Assembly (NCBI GenBank): GCA_037128595.1
Contig: JBAXWB010000002.1
Span: 1 to 64,000 of the forward strand
Direction of reading: 5' to 3'
From: a bacterium
GTDB taxonomy: Bacteria > Verrucomicrobiota > Kiritimatiellia > CAIKKV01 > CAITUY01
DNA length: 64,000 bases
Below, in pieces: positions 18,548 through 28,255 of this stretch; within the stretch, counting starts at the first letter, position 1; every line of letters starts with the position of its first letter. The notes under the pieces were generated by a model. It was given only the letters and a program-made list of their open reading frames with translations. It had not been told where the DNA came from and did not search any database. A program made the translations under genes and the position numbers.

Positions 18548-19137
18548 GGCGTCCGGTCATGCTCCGTCTGGATAATGGCATCCAGTTCGATCGCGGCCTG
18601 ATCGACCTCATCGTTCACCACCCGGTATTGGTATTCACGACCCCGCTCCATTTCGCCCCGGGCATTCAGCAGACGGCGTTCAATCACCTCAGGGGCATCC
18701 TCACCACGCTTGAGCAGCCGGTCGCGCAGGGTCTCAATCGAAGGGGGCGCAATAAAGATATCCACGTAGGCGCGCCCTAAGGGCCCTCCCGCGGATTGAG
18801 CGGCCTGACGTACGGCGGCCGCCCCCTGGACATCAATCACCAGCAGAACATCCTTCCCGGCCGACAAAGCGGATTCCACGTTGCTGCGCAAGGTCCCATA
18901 CTGGTTACCATGGACCACCGCATGCTCCAGAAACAGGCCTTGTGAAACCCGGCTATTGAAATCAGCCACTGTCAAAAAGTGATAATCCCGCCCATCTTTC
19001 TCGGTTCCTCTCGGCGCACGGGTCGTGCAGGAAATGGAACGGGTCATATCGTCATGCCTGGCGAGCAACCGGTTACACAAGGTTGTCTTCCCGGCACCGG
19101 ACGGCGCCGACATCACAATCAATAAGGCTCTTTTCAT
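18541..19137 (-). CDS. gmk: Guanylate kinase
   Basis: 198 aa, standard length. The P-loop SAPSGAGKTTL spans residues 10-20. The GMP-binding segment has RSISCTTRAPRGTEKDGRDY near 34-53, and the lid contains the RLLKRGEDAPEVIERRL region. It phosphorylates GMP to GDP in the cytoplasm. It sits in the usual yicC-gmk order, 25 bases downstream of yicC, and overlaps tatD by 7 bases. Confidence 0.96.
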   Translation of the reverse strand: MKRALLIVMSAPSGAGKTTLCNRLLARHDDMTRSISCTTRAPRGTEKDGRDYHFLTVADFNSRVSQGLFLEHAVVHGNQYGTLRSNVESALSAGKDVLLVIDVQGAAAVRQAAQSAGGPLGRAYVDIFIAPPSIETLRDRLLKRGEDAPEVIERRLLNARGEMERGREYQYRVVNDEVDQAAIELDAIIQTEHDRTPC

Positions 19138-19162
19138 TCACGTCCTTTACCCGAACCCGGTA

Positions 19163-20047
19163 CTACTCAATATTCTGGACCTGTTCCCGGATGCGTTCCA
19201 GCTCGGTTTTGAATTCAATCACCAGACGGGTGATCCGGACTTCATTGGCCTTGGACCCGATGGTATTGATTTCCCGGAACATCTCCTGGGCCAGGAAGTC
19301 CAGCGTCCGCCCCACCGGCTCGCGCGACTTGAATAAGGCATGGGCCTGCTTGAAATGACTCTCCAACCGCGTGATTTCCTCGGTAATATCCGCCCGGTCG
19401 GCAAACAGGGCCAGATCCTTCATCACGACCGGATCCGCGCCATCCAGGGCCACCCCCGCCTGAGCCAGACGCTTTCGCAGCGCTTCACGGTAACGCTCAG
19501 TCACCTGGGGCGCTTCCTGCCGGATGCCATCGAGATGCTCGCTCAGTTTTTTCAGCCGCCCTTCCAGATCATGAACCAGCTCCGCGCCTTCCTTGAGTCG
19601 CATGGCCAGAAGCTGGGCCATCGCCGCCTTCACCCCTTTTTCCATGACCGGCCAGACAAAATCGACATCCTGATCCATCCCGGAATAACTCACCACTTCC
19701 GGCAACGTTAACAGTAAACTCGCTGACAGATCATCTTTTAGCTTCAGGGCCTTGGCCGTCTTGCGCAGTTCCGCCGTATACACGGCGGCCAGCGCCCGGT
19801 TGACCTTCAGGCTCTTGGCACGTAACGCTTCAGAGACATGCACCACTATGGAACCGGACACCTGTCCCCGTGAGATGGACTCCTGTGCCAACTCCACAAC
19901 CCGCGACTCCAGGGATTGCCAGGCCCGCGGCAGGGAGATCCGGACCTCCAACTGCTTACGATTCACCGAATTGAGCTCCACCTCGACCCGGAGCCCTTTG
20001 GCTGATGCCTCGCCACGCCCGTAACCGGTCATGCTGCGCAATGACAT
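19163..20047 (-). CDS. yicC: YicC family endoribonuclease
   Basis: 294 aa. The conserved start is MSLRSMTGYGRGEA, a YicC_N domain covers about 1-155, and the DUF1732 C-terminal domain holds GRTLDFLAQEMFREINTIGSKAN near 250-272. Family members such as E. coli YicC act as endoribonucleases involved in sRNA turnover. It lies 4 bases after prfB and 25 bases before gmk, a common arrangement. Confidence 0.93.
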   Translation of the reverse strand: MSLRSMTGYGRGEASAKGLRVEVELNSVNRKQLEVRISLPRAWQSLESRVVELAQESISRGQVSGSIVVHVSEALRAKSLKVNRALAAVYTAELRKTAKALKLKDDLSASLLLTLPEVVSYSGMDQDVDFVWPVMEKGVKAAMAQLLAMRLKEGAELVHDLEGRLKKLSEHLDGIRQEAPQVTERYREALRKRLAQAGVALDGADPVVMKDLALFADRADITEEITRLESHFKQAHALFKSREPVGRTLDFLAQEMFREINTIGSKANEVRITRLVIEFKTELERIREQVQNIE

Positions 20048-20051
20048 GGGG

Positions 20052-21177
20052 TCAGCCCTTCCTTTCGGATGCTTTTTCCTTCTTCAGGTACGCTTCAATG
20101 AAGCGGTCCAAATCCCCGTCCATGACGGCCTCGACATTGCTGGTCTCGGCATCGGTGCGATGATCTTTCACCATGGTGTACGGCTGAAACACATACGAAC
20201 GGATCTGGCTGCCCCAGGCGATTTCACCCTTCTGTCCATAGAACCGTTCCATATCCTTGCGCTTCTTATCCATTTCCAGTTCATAAATCTTAGCCTTCAA
20301 CATCTGCATGGATTTGGCTTTGTTCATGTGCTGGGAACGTTCCGCCTGACACGACACCACCAGGCCGGTCGGCATATGAGTGATGCGGATAGCCGAGTCC
20401 GTCTTGTTGACGTGCTGTCCACCCGATCCGCTGGAACGGAACGTGTCGATCCGCAAATCCTTTTCATCAATCTCGACCTCGATATCATCATCCAATTCAG
20501 CAATCACATCCAGGGACGCAAAGGAGGTGTGGCGCCGTTTGTTGGAATCAAACGGGCTGATCCGGACCAACCGGTGAATGCCCCGCTCGCATCTCATATA
20601 GCCATAGGCGAACGGACCGCGCACGGCAAAGGTGGCATATTTCAGCCCGGCCTCGTCACCCGCCTGAATATCGAGCACTTCAACCTCAAAGCCTTTTTTG
20701 GAAGCATAGCGTTGGAACATCCGGAACAGCATGTTGGCCCAGTCGCAGGATTCGGTACCACCGGCGCCAGCGTGGACAGTGACAAAGGCATTGCTGCGAT
20801 CCAGGGGACCATTCAACAACGACCGTGTTTCCAATTCAGCAAACAGGACTTCGGCGCGCTCAAGGTCCTTGGCCGCATCACTGAGGGCATGATCCCGGAG
20901 CGGACCGGGCTCTTCCGCCTCGGATAACTCGACCATCAGCCCGGCTTCTTCAACCAGTTTATCAATCCGGCCGAACGGATCCAGGACCGCCTTGATCTCA
21001 TTCACACGCCCGAGATGGGCCTTGGCCTTGTTCGGGTCATCCCAGAACCCGGGGGCCCCGGTCTGGGCTTCGAGCTCATTTAACGAGGCTTTGCGTTTGG
21101 CAACGTCAAAGATAACCTCGCATCTCATCGGTTTTCTCCCGCATTTTCAAAATGCGGCCCTGAATATCTTCGTTCAT
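20052..21177 (-). CDS. prfB: Peptide chain release factor 2, with programmed +1 frameshift
   Basis: The product is 374 aa once the frameshift is made. Translation starts at ATG 21177, preceded by GGAG, and runs 23 codons ([12 protein letters not shown]...MRGYL). It meets TGA at 21106-21108 inside CTTTGAC and must slip +1 to continue as [11 protein letters not shown]. The main frame (ending 20052) has the RF2 codon-recognition tripeptide SPF ([12 protein letters not shown]) and the GGQ catalytic loop ([12 protein letters not shown]). RF2 terminates at UGA and UAA, and the in-frame UGA lets RF2 level control its own synthesis. Annotation of only the long frame (from 21128) would lose the first 23 residues. 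Confidence 0.94.
21104..21121 (-). promoter_or_regulatory. Programmed +1 ribosomal frameshift site of prfB
   Basis: On the minus strand the sequence reads GCGAGGTTATCTTTGAC. It holds the CTT slip codon, in-frame TGA, and following C that match the canonical prfB site. The GAGG stretch a few bases before acts as the internal Shine-Dalgarno-like stimulator (AGGGGG in E. coli). Confidence 0.93.
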
Positions 21178-21294
21178 ATTAGCTCCACTTCCACTTCACA
21201 CGTGCCGCCTCCTGCGTCGCACGGTTCGCCAAACTATCATAAACTCCATGCCGGCGACAACCCCACAAGGCAGGCCCTGCCCTAAGGGGTAAAT

Positions 21295-22221
21295 TCACGT
21301 TTTTTTATTACAGGCTTTCAGGGCCACGCCAACCAGGACCGCCAGGACCAGGGTCAGCGCCCCGCCCACTAATCCCGAGAGCGAGGTTCCGGCGCTCACC
21401 GCCGGCCATGGCTCAGCAGACGGCGGAATGTGTTGGACTGAACCGGTGACTTTGCTGATGGACCATTCAAGTCCATCTGGATGGGTGGAGGCAAACCAAC
21501 TGGCGATCCCGCCCAGGATCGCCGCCGCCACTAACAGCCCCACCACCACTGACCGGCCCTTGGGTTCCTTCAACGCAACCTGGCCCCTGACCAGCGCCTC
21601 CGGTCGGGCCCGGGCCACAAACGCCACCACCGTCGCGGTGGCCAGCCCCTCCACCATTCCGATGACCAGGTGAATGGGCTGCATGATCAGGGCAAACGTT
21701 TTAAATGGCAGCTCGGAGATACCCGACAACGTTGTTTCCACGACCACCCCGAAGGCGCCCAGTTGCAGCCCGACGATCCCGGCCACCATGGCGGCGCTCC
21801 AGGCACGTTTGCCCATCCGGTCGTTACCGGCAATCAGTTTATAGACCAGTGGATAGGCGATAAAGGAGGGAAAGAACCCGAGATTGAAAATATTACAGCC
21901 TAATGCCATCAGCCCCCCATCGGCAAAAAACAAGGACTGCACCGTTAGCACCGAAGCAATGACGAGAAGGGCCGCATACGGTCCCAACAGAATTGCCAGA
22001 AGCAGTCCTCCGCCTAAATGCCCGCTTGAACCCGTTGCCGGAATTGAAAAATTGATCATCTGGGCCGTAAAGATGAAGGCCCCCAATACCCCCATCATTG
22101 GAACCAGACGGTCATCACGGGTTTCCCGGACCTTCCGGGCGCACCAGGCCATCACCCCGGCCGTTAGCGCCCACATCGCTCCGCCCACCGCGGGTGAAAT
22201 TAACGCATCTGCCATGTGCAT
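21295..22221 (-). CDS. CbiM/NikM-type cobalt or nickel ECF transporter component, with fused CbiN-like part
   Basis: 308 aa from MHMADALIS. The frame is open to 22293, but ATG 22221 has an AGGGGTG site and gives the family start with His2, a metal ligand in CbiM/NikM. It has six to eight membrane segments. GSSGHLGGGLL (about 64-74) is a strong family motif. Near the C-terminus PDGLEWS, then a last membrane helix, resembles the CbiN/NikN module fused behind M. It serves as the substrate-binding unit for Co2+ or Ni2+. The CbiQ and CbiO partners are not in the window. It begins 7 bases after lnt. Confidence 0.85.
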   Translation of the reverse strand: MHMADALISPAVGGAMWALTAGVMAWCARKVRETRDDRLVPMMGVLGAFIFTAQMINFSIPATGSSGHLGGGLLLAILLGPYAALLVIASVLTVQSLFFADGGLMALGCNIFNLGFFPSFIAYPLVYKLIAGNDRMGKRAWSAAMVAGIVGLQLGAFGVVVETTLSGISELPFKTFALIMQPIHLVIGMVEGLATATVVAFVARARPEALVRGQVALKEPKGRSVVVGLLVAAAILGGIASWFASTHPDGLEWSISKVTGSVQHIPPSAEPWPAVSAGTSLSGLVGGALTLVLAVLVGVALKACNKKT

Positions 22222-22228
22222 GAACGCA

Positions 22229-23896
22229 TCACCCCTTTTGGCGTTTAGGCATGAGGGATCTGCAGGACAACACAAAGCACAGAACCGCGACAACGCCGCA
22301 GGGAATTCCTAAAAGCCAGTCCCCATAGCGGGTGTAGGGCGTCAATTCGAAATCGGCCCCGGGCATCGGAACCTGCCAGCGCAACACGGCGGCCTCCGGT
22401 GGTCGGCCAATCCCGTTTTCAGTCTGCTCGACAATCAGCCCTGTGGGTTCAATCAGACAGGAAATGCCGGAATTCGCCACCCGTAGCGCCGCCACCCGGT
22501 TCTCTACGCAACGGAAAACACAATGACTCAAGTGCTGCTCCGGTCCGGCGGACCGGTCGAACCAGGCATCATTCGTCTGGTTCACCAGCAATCGGGCCCC
22601 TTTTTTGACGGCCCGCCGCGACAGATCCGACATGATATCCTCAAAACAGATCAGACAGGAAAAGGTCCACTGCGGTAAGGTTCCCATCGTAAACACGGTT
22701 GCATCGTCTCCGGGTGAGCAATTCCACCCCATGGGGGCTAACTTACCGAGCCAGGGAATCCAGCCGCTCAAAGGCACATACTCACCAAAGGGAACCAGAT
22801 GCTGCTTATAATAATGCCCGGCGATCACGCCATTGGTGTCGAACAGGAAACTCGCATTATAATACATCACATTCCAGCCGATACTGACCTCATCCATGGA
22901 GCCGACCAGCAGGGGTCTTCCCCACCGGCTGAGCTCCTCAACCACCGCCTTCGAGTCCCCGCGATCATCTGTCACACAATAAGGGGTTGCGGTTTCCGGC
23001 CAGATAATCAAATCGGGAGCGCCCTCGGGATCCTTCACCGCCTGTGCCATCAGGTGCCTGAAGGTGGCGTGAATGAGATCCACATGTTCATCCGTCCATT
23101 TTGTCACCTGCGGGATGGCCGGTTGAATGGCCCCGATCGTCACGGACCCGCCAGTCGGGGCCTGTTCCCGAACCAGCAGGACGCCCGTCCGGAAGGACAG
23201 CGCTATACTGATCAACGCGATGAATAGCTCCAAATGCGGCCGGTAGCGCTCCTGTTTGCGAAAGGGGATGTAGCGCAAGAGTGTCATCGCCAATCCTGTA
23301 TTCACCAGCATCAGGATCCCTGAAACGCCAGGCACCCCGACCCATTGGGCCGTTTGAATCAGCATGATATTCCGGTACTGGGAGATGGCCAGCAGGTTCC
23401 AGGGAAATCCCCCGAACAGAAAGGAGCGGATGATCTCCGAGCCCACCCATAAGACCGGGATCATGATCGTCAGCAGAAGGCTTTGCCAGAGCTTTTCCGT
23501 GCCGATCTTACTGACGAGCCAGACGGCCGACATGGCGAAGGCTCCAAGATAAAGCGCACAATACCCGCACAGCAACAGCCAGCCGAGCACAATCAGCAGG
23601 GCGGGCGCCGGCGACGTCTCAAACAGGCGGAACAACCAGCTCATGGTGGTGAGCCAGAAAATGAGACCGGTCGTCAGCCCCAGTTTAAAGGCCAGGGGGA
23701 CCGATCTTGTCGAGGGCTCACGTGGCGGCACCAACAGTGCCAGCAACAGGGGGATCAGGGCGACCCAAGCCACCTGACCGGACTCGAAGGGAGGAAACGC
23801 GACGGCCAGCAACAGCCCCGATACCACCGCGGCGATCCAGCGCCACGACTCGCGTATCCACCCCAACCACCGGATCAAGTAGCTTCCCCGCAACAC
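22229..23896 (-). CDS. lnt: Apolipoprotein N-acyltransferase
   Basis: 555 aa from a GTG at 23896 that overlaps the secA end by 22 bases; a TTG six codons later is an alternative. The N-terminal half has about six membrane helices. The C-terminal nitrilase-like domain has the catalytic Glu in IWPETATPY, Lys in YYKQHLVPFGEYVPL and Cys in CLICFEDI. It adds the third acyl chain to lipoproteins on the periplasmic face of the inner membrane, implying outer-membrane lipoproteins and a Lol system. It is cotranscribed with secA and the CbiM-like gene. Confidence 0.94.
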   Translation of the reverse strand: MLRGSYLIRWLGWIRESWRWIAAVVSGLLLAVAFPPFESGQVAWVALIPLLLALLVPPREPSTRSVPLAFKLGLTTGLIFWLTTMSWLFRLFETSPAPALLIVLGWLLLCGYCALYLGAFAMSAVWLVSKIGTEKLWQSLLLTIMIPVLWVGSEIIRSFLFGGFPWNLLAISQYRNIMLIQTAQWVGVPGVSGILMLVNTGLAMTLLRYIPFRKQERYRPHLELFIALISIALSFRTGVLLVREQAPTGGSVTIGAIQPAIPQVTKWTDEHVDLIHATFRHLMAQAVKDPEGAPDLIIWPETATPYCVTDDRGDSKAVVEELSRWGRPLLVGSMDEVSIGWNVMYYNASFLFDTNGVIAGHYYKQHLVPFGEYVPLSGWIPWLGKLAPMGWNCSPGDDATVFTMGTLPQWTFSCLICFEDIMSDLSRRAVKKGARLLVNQTNDAWFDRSAGPEQHLSHCVFRCVENRVAALRVANSGISCLIEPTGLIVEQTENGIGRPPEAAVLRWQVPMPGADFELTPYTRYGDWLLGIPCGVVAVLCFVLSCRSLMPKRQKG

Positions 23897-26800
23897 TTCT
23901 TGTATTTCTTGCCACTTCCGCAGGGACAGGCGTCATTACGCCCGACTTTCGCCGTGGCCCGCTGCACCGGCTGGGAGGCGGCTTTCATGGCCGCCTGCAT
24001 CGCCGCGTCACCGCCACGCACCGCCGATTTTGCCGGCTGGGCCGCGGATTCGTCCGACTGCCCCAGCACCGACACCCCGTCATGAATGGTCTGGGTGGGC
24101 ATTTCACGCATGAACCGTTCGAATGCCAGCATCTGGGTGGATGCCCTGAAAATCTTTTCACAGATATCCGCCCGGATGTCATCCATCAGGGTGGCAAACA
24201 TGTCGTAGGCTTCCCGCTTGTATTCAATCAGCGGATCCCGCTGGCCATAGGCGCGCATCCCGATCCCCTGCCGCAGCCCGTCAATCCCTCTCAGGTAATC
24301 CTGCCAATGCAGGTCGATCGCCTGCAGCATCACCTGACGCTCCACATTCTGCATCAGCTCGCCGCCTTCTGCGGCGACCTTAAGCTCATAGGCCTCCTTG
24401 ACTCTCTCGAAAATGAACTTCACCACTTTCTCGAGATCGTCCTTGCCCAGGCTCAACTCCTCCCGCTTCACGGCGATCGGGAACGTGCTGTGGACCCAGA
24501 TGAGAAAAGCCTCAATGGCATCCTCCTTGCCCCCCTCCAGCATGGAATCGACATGCGTGGAGATCACATCATAAATGACATCATACAGCTGCTCCCGGGT
24601 CTCAATGCCCCGGACGATATCCCCGCGGAACGAATAGATGATCGAGCGCTGCTTATTCATCACATCATCATATTCAAGCGTGCGCTTGCGGATGGAGAAG
24701 TTCTGCTGTTCCACCCGGCGCTGGGCGGTTTCGATGGAGCGGTTGAGCATGGAATGTTCGAGCATTTCGCCCTCCTCCATGCCGAATTTCTCCATGAAAC
24801 TGGCAATCCGGTCGGAGCCGAACAAGCGCATCAGGTCATCCTCCAGCGACACATAGAAGCGCGACATCCCGGGATCGCCCTGCCGGGCACAGCGCCCGCG
24901 CAACTGCCGGTCAATACGCCGCGACTCGTGCCGCTCGGACCCGATCACATACAGGCCGCAGGGCTTTTCCACCAGTTGATCCTTCAGGGTTTTTCCATCC
25001 AGCTTCTCGTTCAGCGCATGCTGCGAGAGAATCACCTCACGGGGGACCCAGATGACGCCTTCGCCCAGTTTGATATCCGTACCACGTCCGGCCATATTGG
25101 TAGCGATGGTCACCGCTCCCTTCTGTCCGGCACGGGCCACAATATCCGCCTCACGCTCATGGTTCTTGGCATTTAACACGCTGTGCGGGATTTTCGCGCG
25201 GTTCAACATCCGGCTCACCAGCTCAGACGTTTCCACCGAAATGGTTCCCACCAGCACAGGCTGTTGCCGTTCATGACATTCCGCAATCTCATCGACAATC
25301 GCCTTGAATTTTTCGCGCTGGGTCTTGTAGACCACATCATTCTTGTCCACCCGACGCACCGGCCGGTTGGTGGGAATGACCATCACGTCCAGTTTGTAGA
25401 TCTGGTGGAACTCATCCGCTTCCGTCTCCGCCGTACCCGTCATGCCGGCCAGCTTCTTATACAAGCGGAAGTAATTCTGAATGGTGATCGTGGCGAGCGT
25501 CTGGGTTTCGCGCTCGATCTTGACCCCTTCCTTGGCCTCCACCGCCTGATGCAGTCCGTCACTCCAGCGACGACCGGGTAGAATTCGGCCGGTATACTCA
25601 TCCACGATCAGGACCTGGTTTTCCTGGACCACATACTGGACATCTTTTTCATAGAGGCAGTACGCCTTGATCAGCTGATCCACATTGTGAATGCGCTCAC
25701 TACGCAGGGCCACCCGCTCCTGGAATTCGAGTTTCTTTTTAGCCCGTTCCGTTTCGCTCAAGGTGGTGTCGCCATCGATGTCGGACATCACGGACACCAG
25801 ATCCGGCAACACATACGCCTCGGGATCGGAGGGGCTCATTTCCTCGCAGCCCTTTTCCGTCAGGGTGGCATCATGCCCCTTCTCATCAATCACAAACAGC
25901 AACTCCTCGCGCAAGGCACGGGCCTGCTCCTTGTACATATCCGTCAGCATCATGCCTTCCACCTTCTCCACCAGGCGCCGGACGGAAGGTTCCTCGAGCA
26001 GATGGGTCAACTGCTTGTGCTTAGGCATGCCCTTGCGCACCTTGTAAAGCTTCTGCATGGCCAGCTCATCGTTCTTCTGTTCAATGGCGGTGCGCGCCTC
26101 GACAATCAGCTGGTTGCACAGTTCCGACTGCCGCTTGACCAGCCGTTCCACGCGGGGCTTCACTTCCTGGTATTGATGGGACGATACCGGGGCGGGGCCG
26201 GAAATGATCAGAGGGGTACGCGCCTCATCGATCAGGATGCTGTCGATTTCGTCAACAATGGCATAGAAATGGCCCCGCTGGACCTGATCCTCGGCGCGCC
26301 AGGCCATGCCATTGTCGCGCAGATAATCAAATCCGAATTCGCTGTTGGTGCCGTAGGTGATATTCTTGGCATACTCCGCCCGGCGCTCCTCGGGATTCAT
26401 CTGATTCTGGATACAGCCGACGGTAAGCCCCAGATACTTCAGGAGCAGTCCCATCCAATTCGAATCGCGGCGGGCCAGATAATCATTCACGGTCACCAGA
26501 TGGACATTCGACCCGCTCAAGGCGTTTAAATACAGCGGGAGCGTCGCGACCAGGGTTTTGCCTTCACCGGTGGCCATTTCGGCGATTTTCCCGTGATGCA
26601 GGGCCATGCCGCCCATCAACTGGGTATCAAAGGGAATCATCTCCCAGGTCAGCTCGTGCCCACAAACGTCAAACTGGGTGCCACACAACCGGCGACAGGC
26701 ATTTTTGACCACCGCAAACGCCTCACAGAGAATGTCATCCAGCGTCTGCCCCTTCGCCAAACGCTCCTGGAATTCAAGGGTTTTGGCCTTGAGTTGATCT

Positions 26801-26916
26801 TCCGTCAGCGCCTGATACTGCTGCTCGAGCTCATTGATCCGAGCCACCAGCGGCTGCATTTTCTTCACGTCACGCTGATTCTTCGTCCCGACAATTTTTT
26901 TCAACAACCACTGCAT
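23875..26916 (-). CDS. secA: Preprotein translocase ATPase SecA
   Basis: 1013 aa. I start at ATG 26916 because TAAGGA lies 7 bases upstream; an open frame from GTG 26934 would contain that site. Walker A MATGEGKT is at 114-121, and the DEAD-like box IVDEIDSILIDEARTP and motif VI region (GSERHESRRIDRQLRGRCAR) are intact. The C-terminal zinc motif CPCGSGKKYKKCC that binds SecB or ribosomes is present. It is longer than E. coli SecA (901 aa), with insertions in the middle (about 275-390), as seen in PVC/Bacteroidota homologs. It drives Sec export. Confidence 0.97.
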   Translation of the reverse strand: MQWLLKKIVGTKNQRDVKKMQPLVARINELEQQYQALTEDQLKAKTLEFQERLAKGQTLDDILCEAFAVVKNACRRLCGTQFDVCGHELTWEMIPFDTQLMGGMALHHGKIAEMATGEGKTLVATLPLYLNALSGSNVHLVTVNDYLARRDSNWMGLLLKYLGLTVGCIQNQMNPEERRAEYAKNITYGTNSEFGFDYLRDNGMAWRAEDQVQRGHFYAIVDEIDSILIDEARTPLIISGPAPVSSHQYQEVKPRVERLVKRQSELCNQLIVEARTAIEQKNDELAMQKLYKVRKGMPKHKQLTHLLEEPSVRRLVEKVEGMMLTDMYKEQARALREELLFVIDEKGHDATLTEKGCEEMSPSDPEAYVLPDLVSVMSDIDGDTTLSETERAKKKLEFQERVALRSERIHNVDQLIKAYCLYEKDVQYVVQENQVLIVDEYTGRILPGRRWSDGLHQAVEAKEGVKIERETQTLATITIQNYFRLYKKLAGMTGTAETEADEFHQIYKLDVMVIPTNRPVRRVDKNDVVYKTQREKFKAIVDEIAECHERQQPVLVGTISVETSELVSRMLNRAKIPHSVLNAKNHEREADIVARAGQKGAVTIATNMAGRGTDIKLGEGVIWVPREVILSQHALNEKLDGKTLKDQLVEKPCGLYVIGSERHESRRIDRQLRGRCARQGDPGMSRFYVSLEDDLMRLFGSDRIASFMEKFGMEEGEMLEHSMLNRSIETAQRRVEQQNFSIRKRTLEYDDVMNKQRSIIYSFRGDIVRGIETREQLYDVIYDVISTHVDSMLEGGKEDAIEAFLIWVHSTFPIAVKREELSLGKDDLEKVVKFIFERVKEAYELKVAAEGGELMQNVERQVMLQAIDLHWQDYLRGIDGLRQGIGMRAYGQRDPLIEYKREAYDMFATLMDDIRADICEKIFRASTQMLAFERFMREMPTQTIHDGVSVLGQSDESAAQPAKSAVRGGDAAMQAAMKAASQPVQRATAKVGRNDACPCGSGKKYKKCCGEAT

Positions 26917-26977
26917 AGATAATTCCTTACTCACTACCCGATTCCGGGGAAAGTCAAAAACAGGGGCACTCTAGGCC

Positions 26978-26983
26978 ATTATA
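26978..26983 (-). promoter_or_regulatory. Candidate -10 box for secA operon
   Basis: TATAAT on the minus strand, about 60 bases upstream of the secA ATG in the divergent gap. The hexamer 17 bases further upstream (GGATTC) is a poor -35, so this is only a candidate. Confidence 0.35.
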
Positions 26984-27009
26984 GCCATGATTGCCAGTCA
27001 GAATCCGCT

Positions 27010-28182
27010 ATGGTAAGGTTTGCCCCTCAAATGGAAGATCACTCAATACAACTTGATGCGGACGAAACCGTACTGGAGAGCACCCCGCCCTCCCCTCCGG
27101 TCGATCCGGATATCCGCCGCCTCATCATCGATTACCGTGCGATCATCACCAGCCGCGGCATCACCCAGCCGGTTCCCTATCAATTTTCGAGAGAACTTGG
27201 CAAAGGCCGGCAGGGAATTGTATTTCTGGCGACCCGCCAGGGCGGACGCGGCTGCCATACCCGTCATGCCATTAAGATCCATGATCCCGGCATCTATTCT
27301 TCCGCTGAAAAATACTGGACGGACATGGGGCGACTGGCCAGTCAGGTCTCAAAACTTCAACCGGTCCATAGCGAGAATCTGGTCACCCGCGACAGCTATG
27401 ATGAAACCAACGGCATCGGCCATCTGCAAATGTCGGTGATTGACGGCATTGACCTGCAGTATCTGCTAAGCGGCTCGCACCTTGCGATTGCGCGCAGTCA
27501 GTCCACCGATGAGGAATGGGACCATTTCATGAACACCCTGTTCCGGATGGAGGAAGCCCGCTTCACGCTTCAGCCCGGAGCGGCGCTTTATATACTGCGC
27601 AAGATTCTCATGGGCCTGATGGTGCTTCATGAGGCCAATTACCTGCATGCTGACATCAAGCCCTCCAACATCATGATTGACCGCATGGGCTCCGTGAAGC
27701 TCGTCGACTTCGGCCGGGCGGTTGAGATCGGCGAGAAAATCAGTATTTTGCTGGGGAGCCCGGTCTACATGGCGCCGGAAACCCACCGCCTCGAGCCCGG
27801 CCGTGCACAAACCGACCTGTTCAGCGCAGGAATGGTGGCCTTGGAAATGTTAAGCGGCAAATCCCTCGAGGCCTGCAACGACATGGATGATGAAACCCTG
27901 TTGCAGTTCAAGCTCTTCCTGTATGGCCAAGTGGAAGCCCTGCTCCCGCCGAACATCCAGAAAAGCAAAAGTATTGTGCGGCTGCTGAAGCGGTTTCTGG
28001 CTCCCGACCCTGAACAACGCTATGGCAGTGCCCGGGAAGCCGAAGAGAGTTACTACCGCCTGCGCAGCATCTATCGCGAAATGGGCCAGAGTGCGGATAC
28101 CGAATATGATCGCGAACTCCTGACCTACCTGCAGAAAATCACCGACCCCAACACCGGATTCCTCAATCCGCGGCTGGAGTAA
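27010..28182 (+). CDS. Serine/threonine protein kinase (non-RD type)
   Basis: 390 aa from ATG 27010; a second ATG at 27031 is possible, neither with a strong ribosome binding site. One protein kinase domain spans about 56-340. The glycine loop is GKGRQG 64-69, the lysine Lys89 (HAIKI), the catalytic loop HADIKPSN with Asp215 and Asn220, the DFG motif 233-235 and APE 255-257. The usual HRD arginine is Ala, so activation-loop phosphorylation is probably not required. There is no membrane segment or extracellular sensor, so it is cytosolic. It converges with the PATAN/GspB-like gene. The signalling target is unknown. Confidence 0.9.
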   Translation: MVRFAPQMEDHSIQLDADETVLESTPPSPPVDPDIRRLIIDYRAIITSRGITQPVPYQFSRELGKGRQGIVFLATRQGGRGCHTRHAIKIHDPGIYSSAEKYWTDMGRLASQVSKLQPVHSENLVTRDSYDETNGIGHLQMSVIDGIDLQYLLSGSHLAIARSQSTDEEWDHFMNTLFRMEEARFTLQPGAALYILRKILMGLMVLHEANYLHADIKPSNIMIDRMGSVKLVDFGRAVEIGEKISILLGSPVYMAPETHRLEPGRAQTDLFSAGMVALEMLSGKSLEACNDMDDETLLQFKLFLYGQVEALLPPNIQKSKSIVRLLKRFLAPDPEQRYGSAREAEESYYRLRSIYREMGQSADTEYDRELLTYLQKITDPNTGFLNPRLE

Positions 28183-28186
28183 GCCC

Positions 28187-28255
28187 GTAGTCAGTAGGCA
28201 GTAAGCAGTGGGCAGTAAGCAGCCTACTGCCCACTGCTTACTGCCTACTGACTAC
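28187..28255. repeat. Perfect 31-bp inverted repeat between convergent genes
   Basis: Arms 28187-28217 and 28225-28255 are perfect complements around a 7-base loop (AGCAGCC). Each arm is itself made of short GCAGTA/GGCAGT-type units. The right arm contains the stop codon of the minus-strand PATAN gene, and the left arm begins 4 bases after the kinase stop. It probably works as a bidirectional terminator but lacks a T-tract, so a mobile palindromic repeat is the alternative. Confidence 0.8.

Noticed and set aside
21178-21294. Cobalamin or other riboswitch before prfB or the CbiM-like gene
   Set aside because: The gap is only 117 bases, downstream of the CbiM-like gene in transcription order, with no recognised B12-box.
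23707-25176. 489-codon plus-strand open frame
   Set aside because: Antisense to secA; no recognisable domain.
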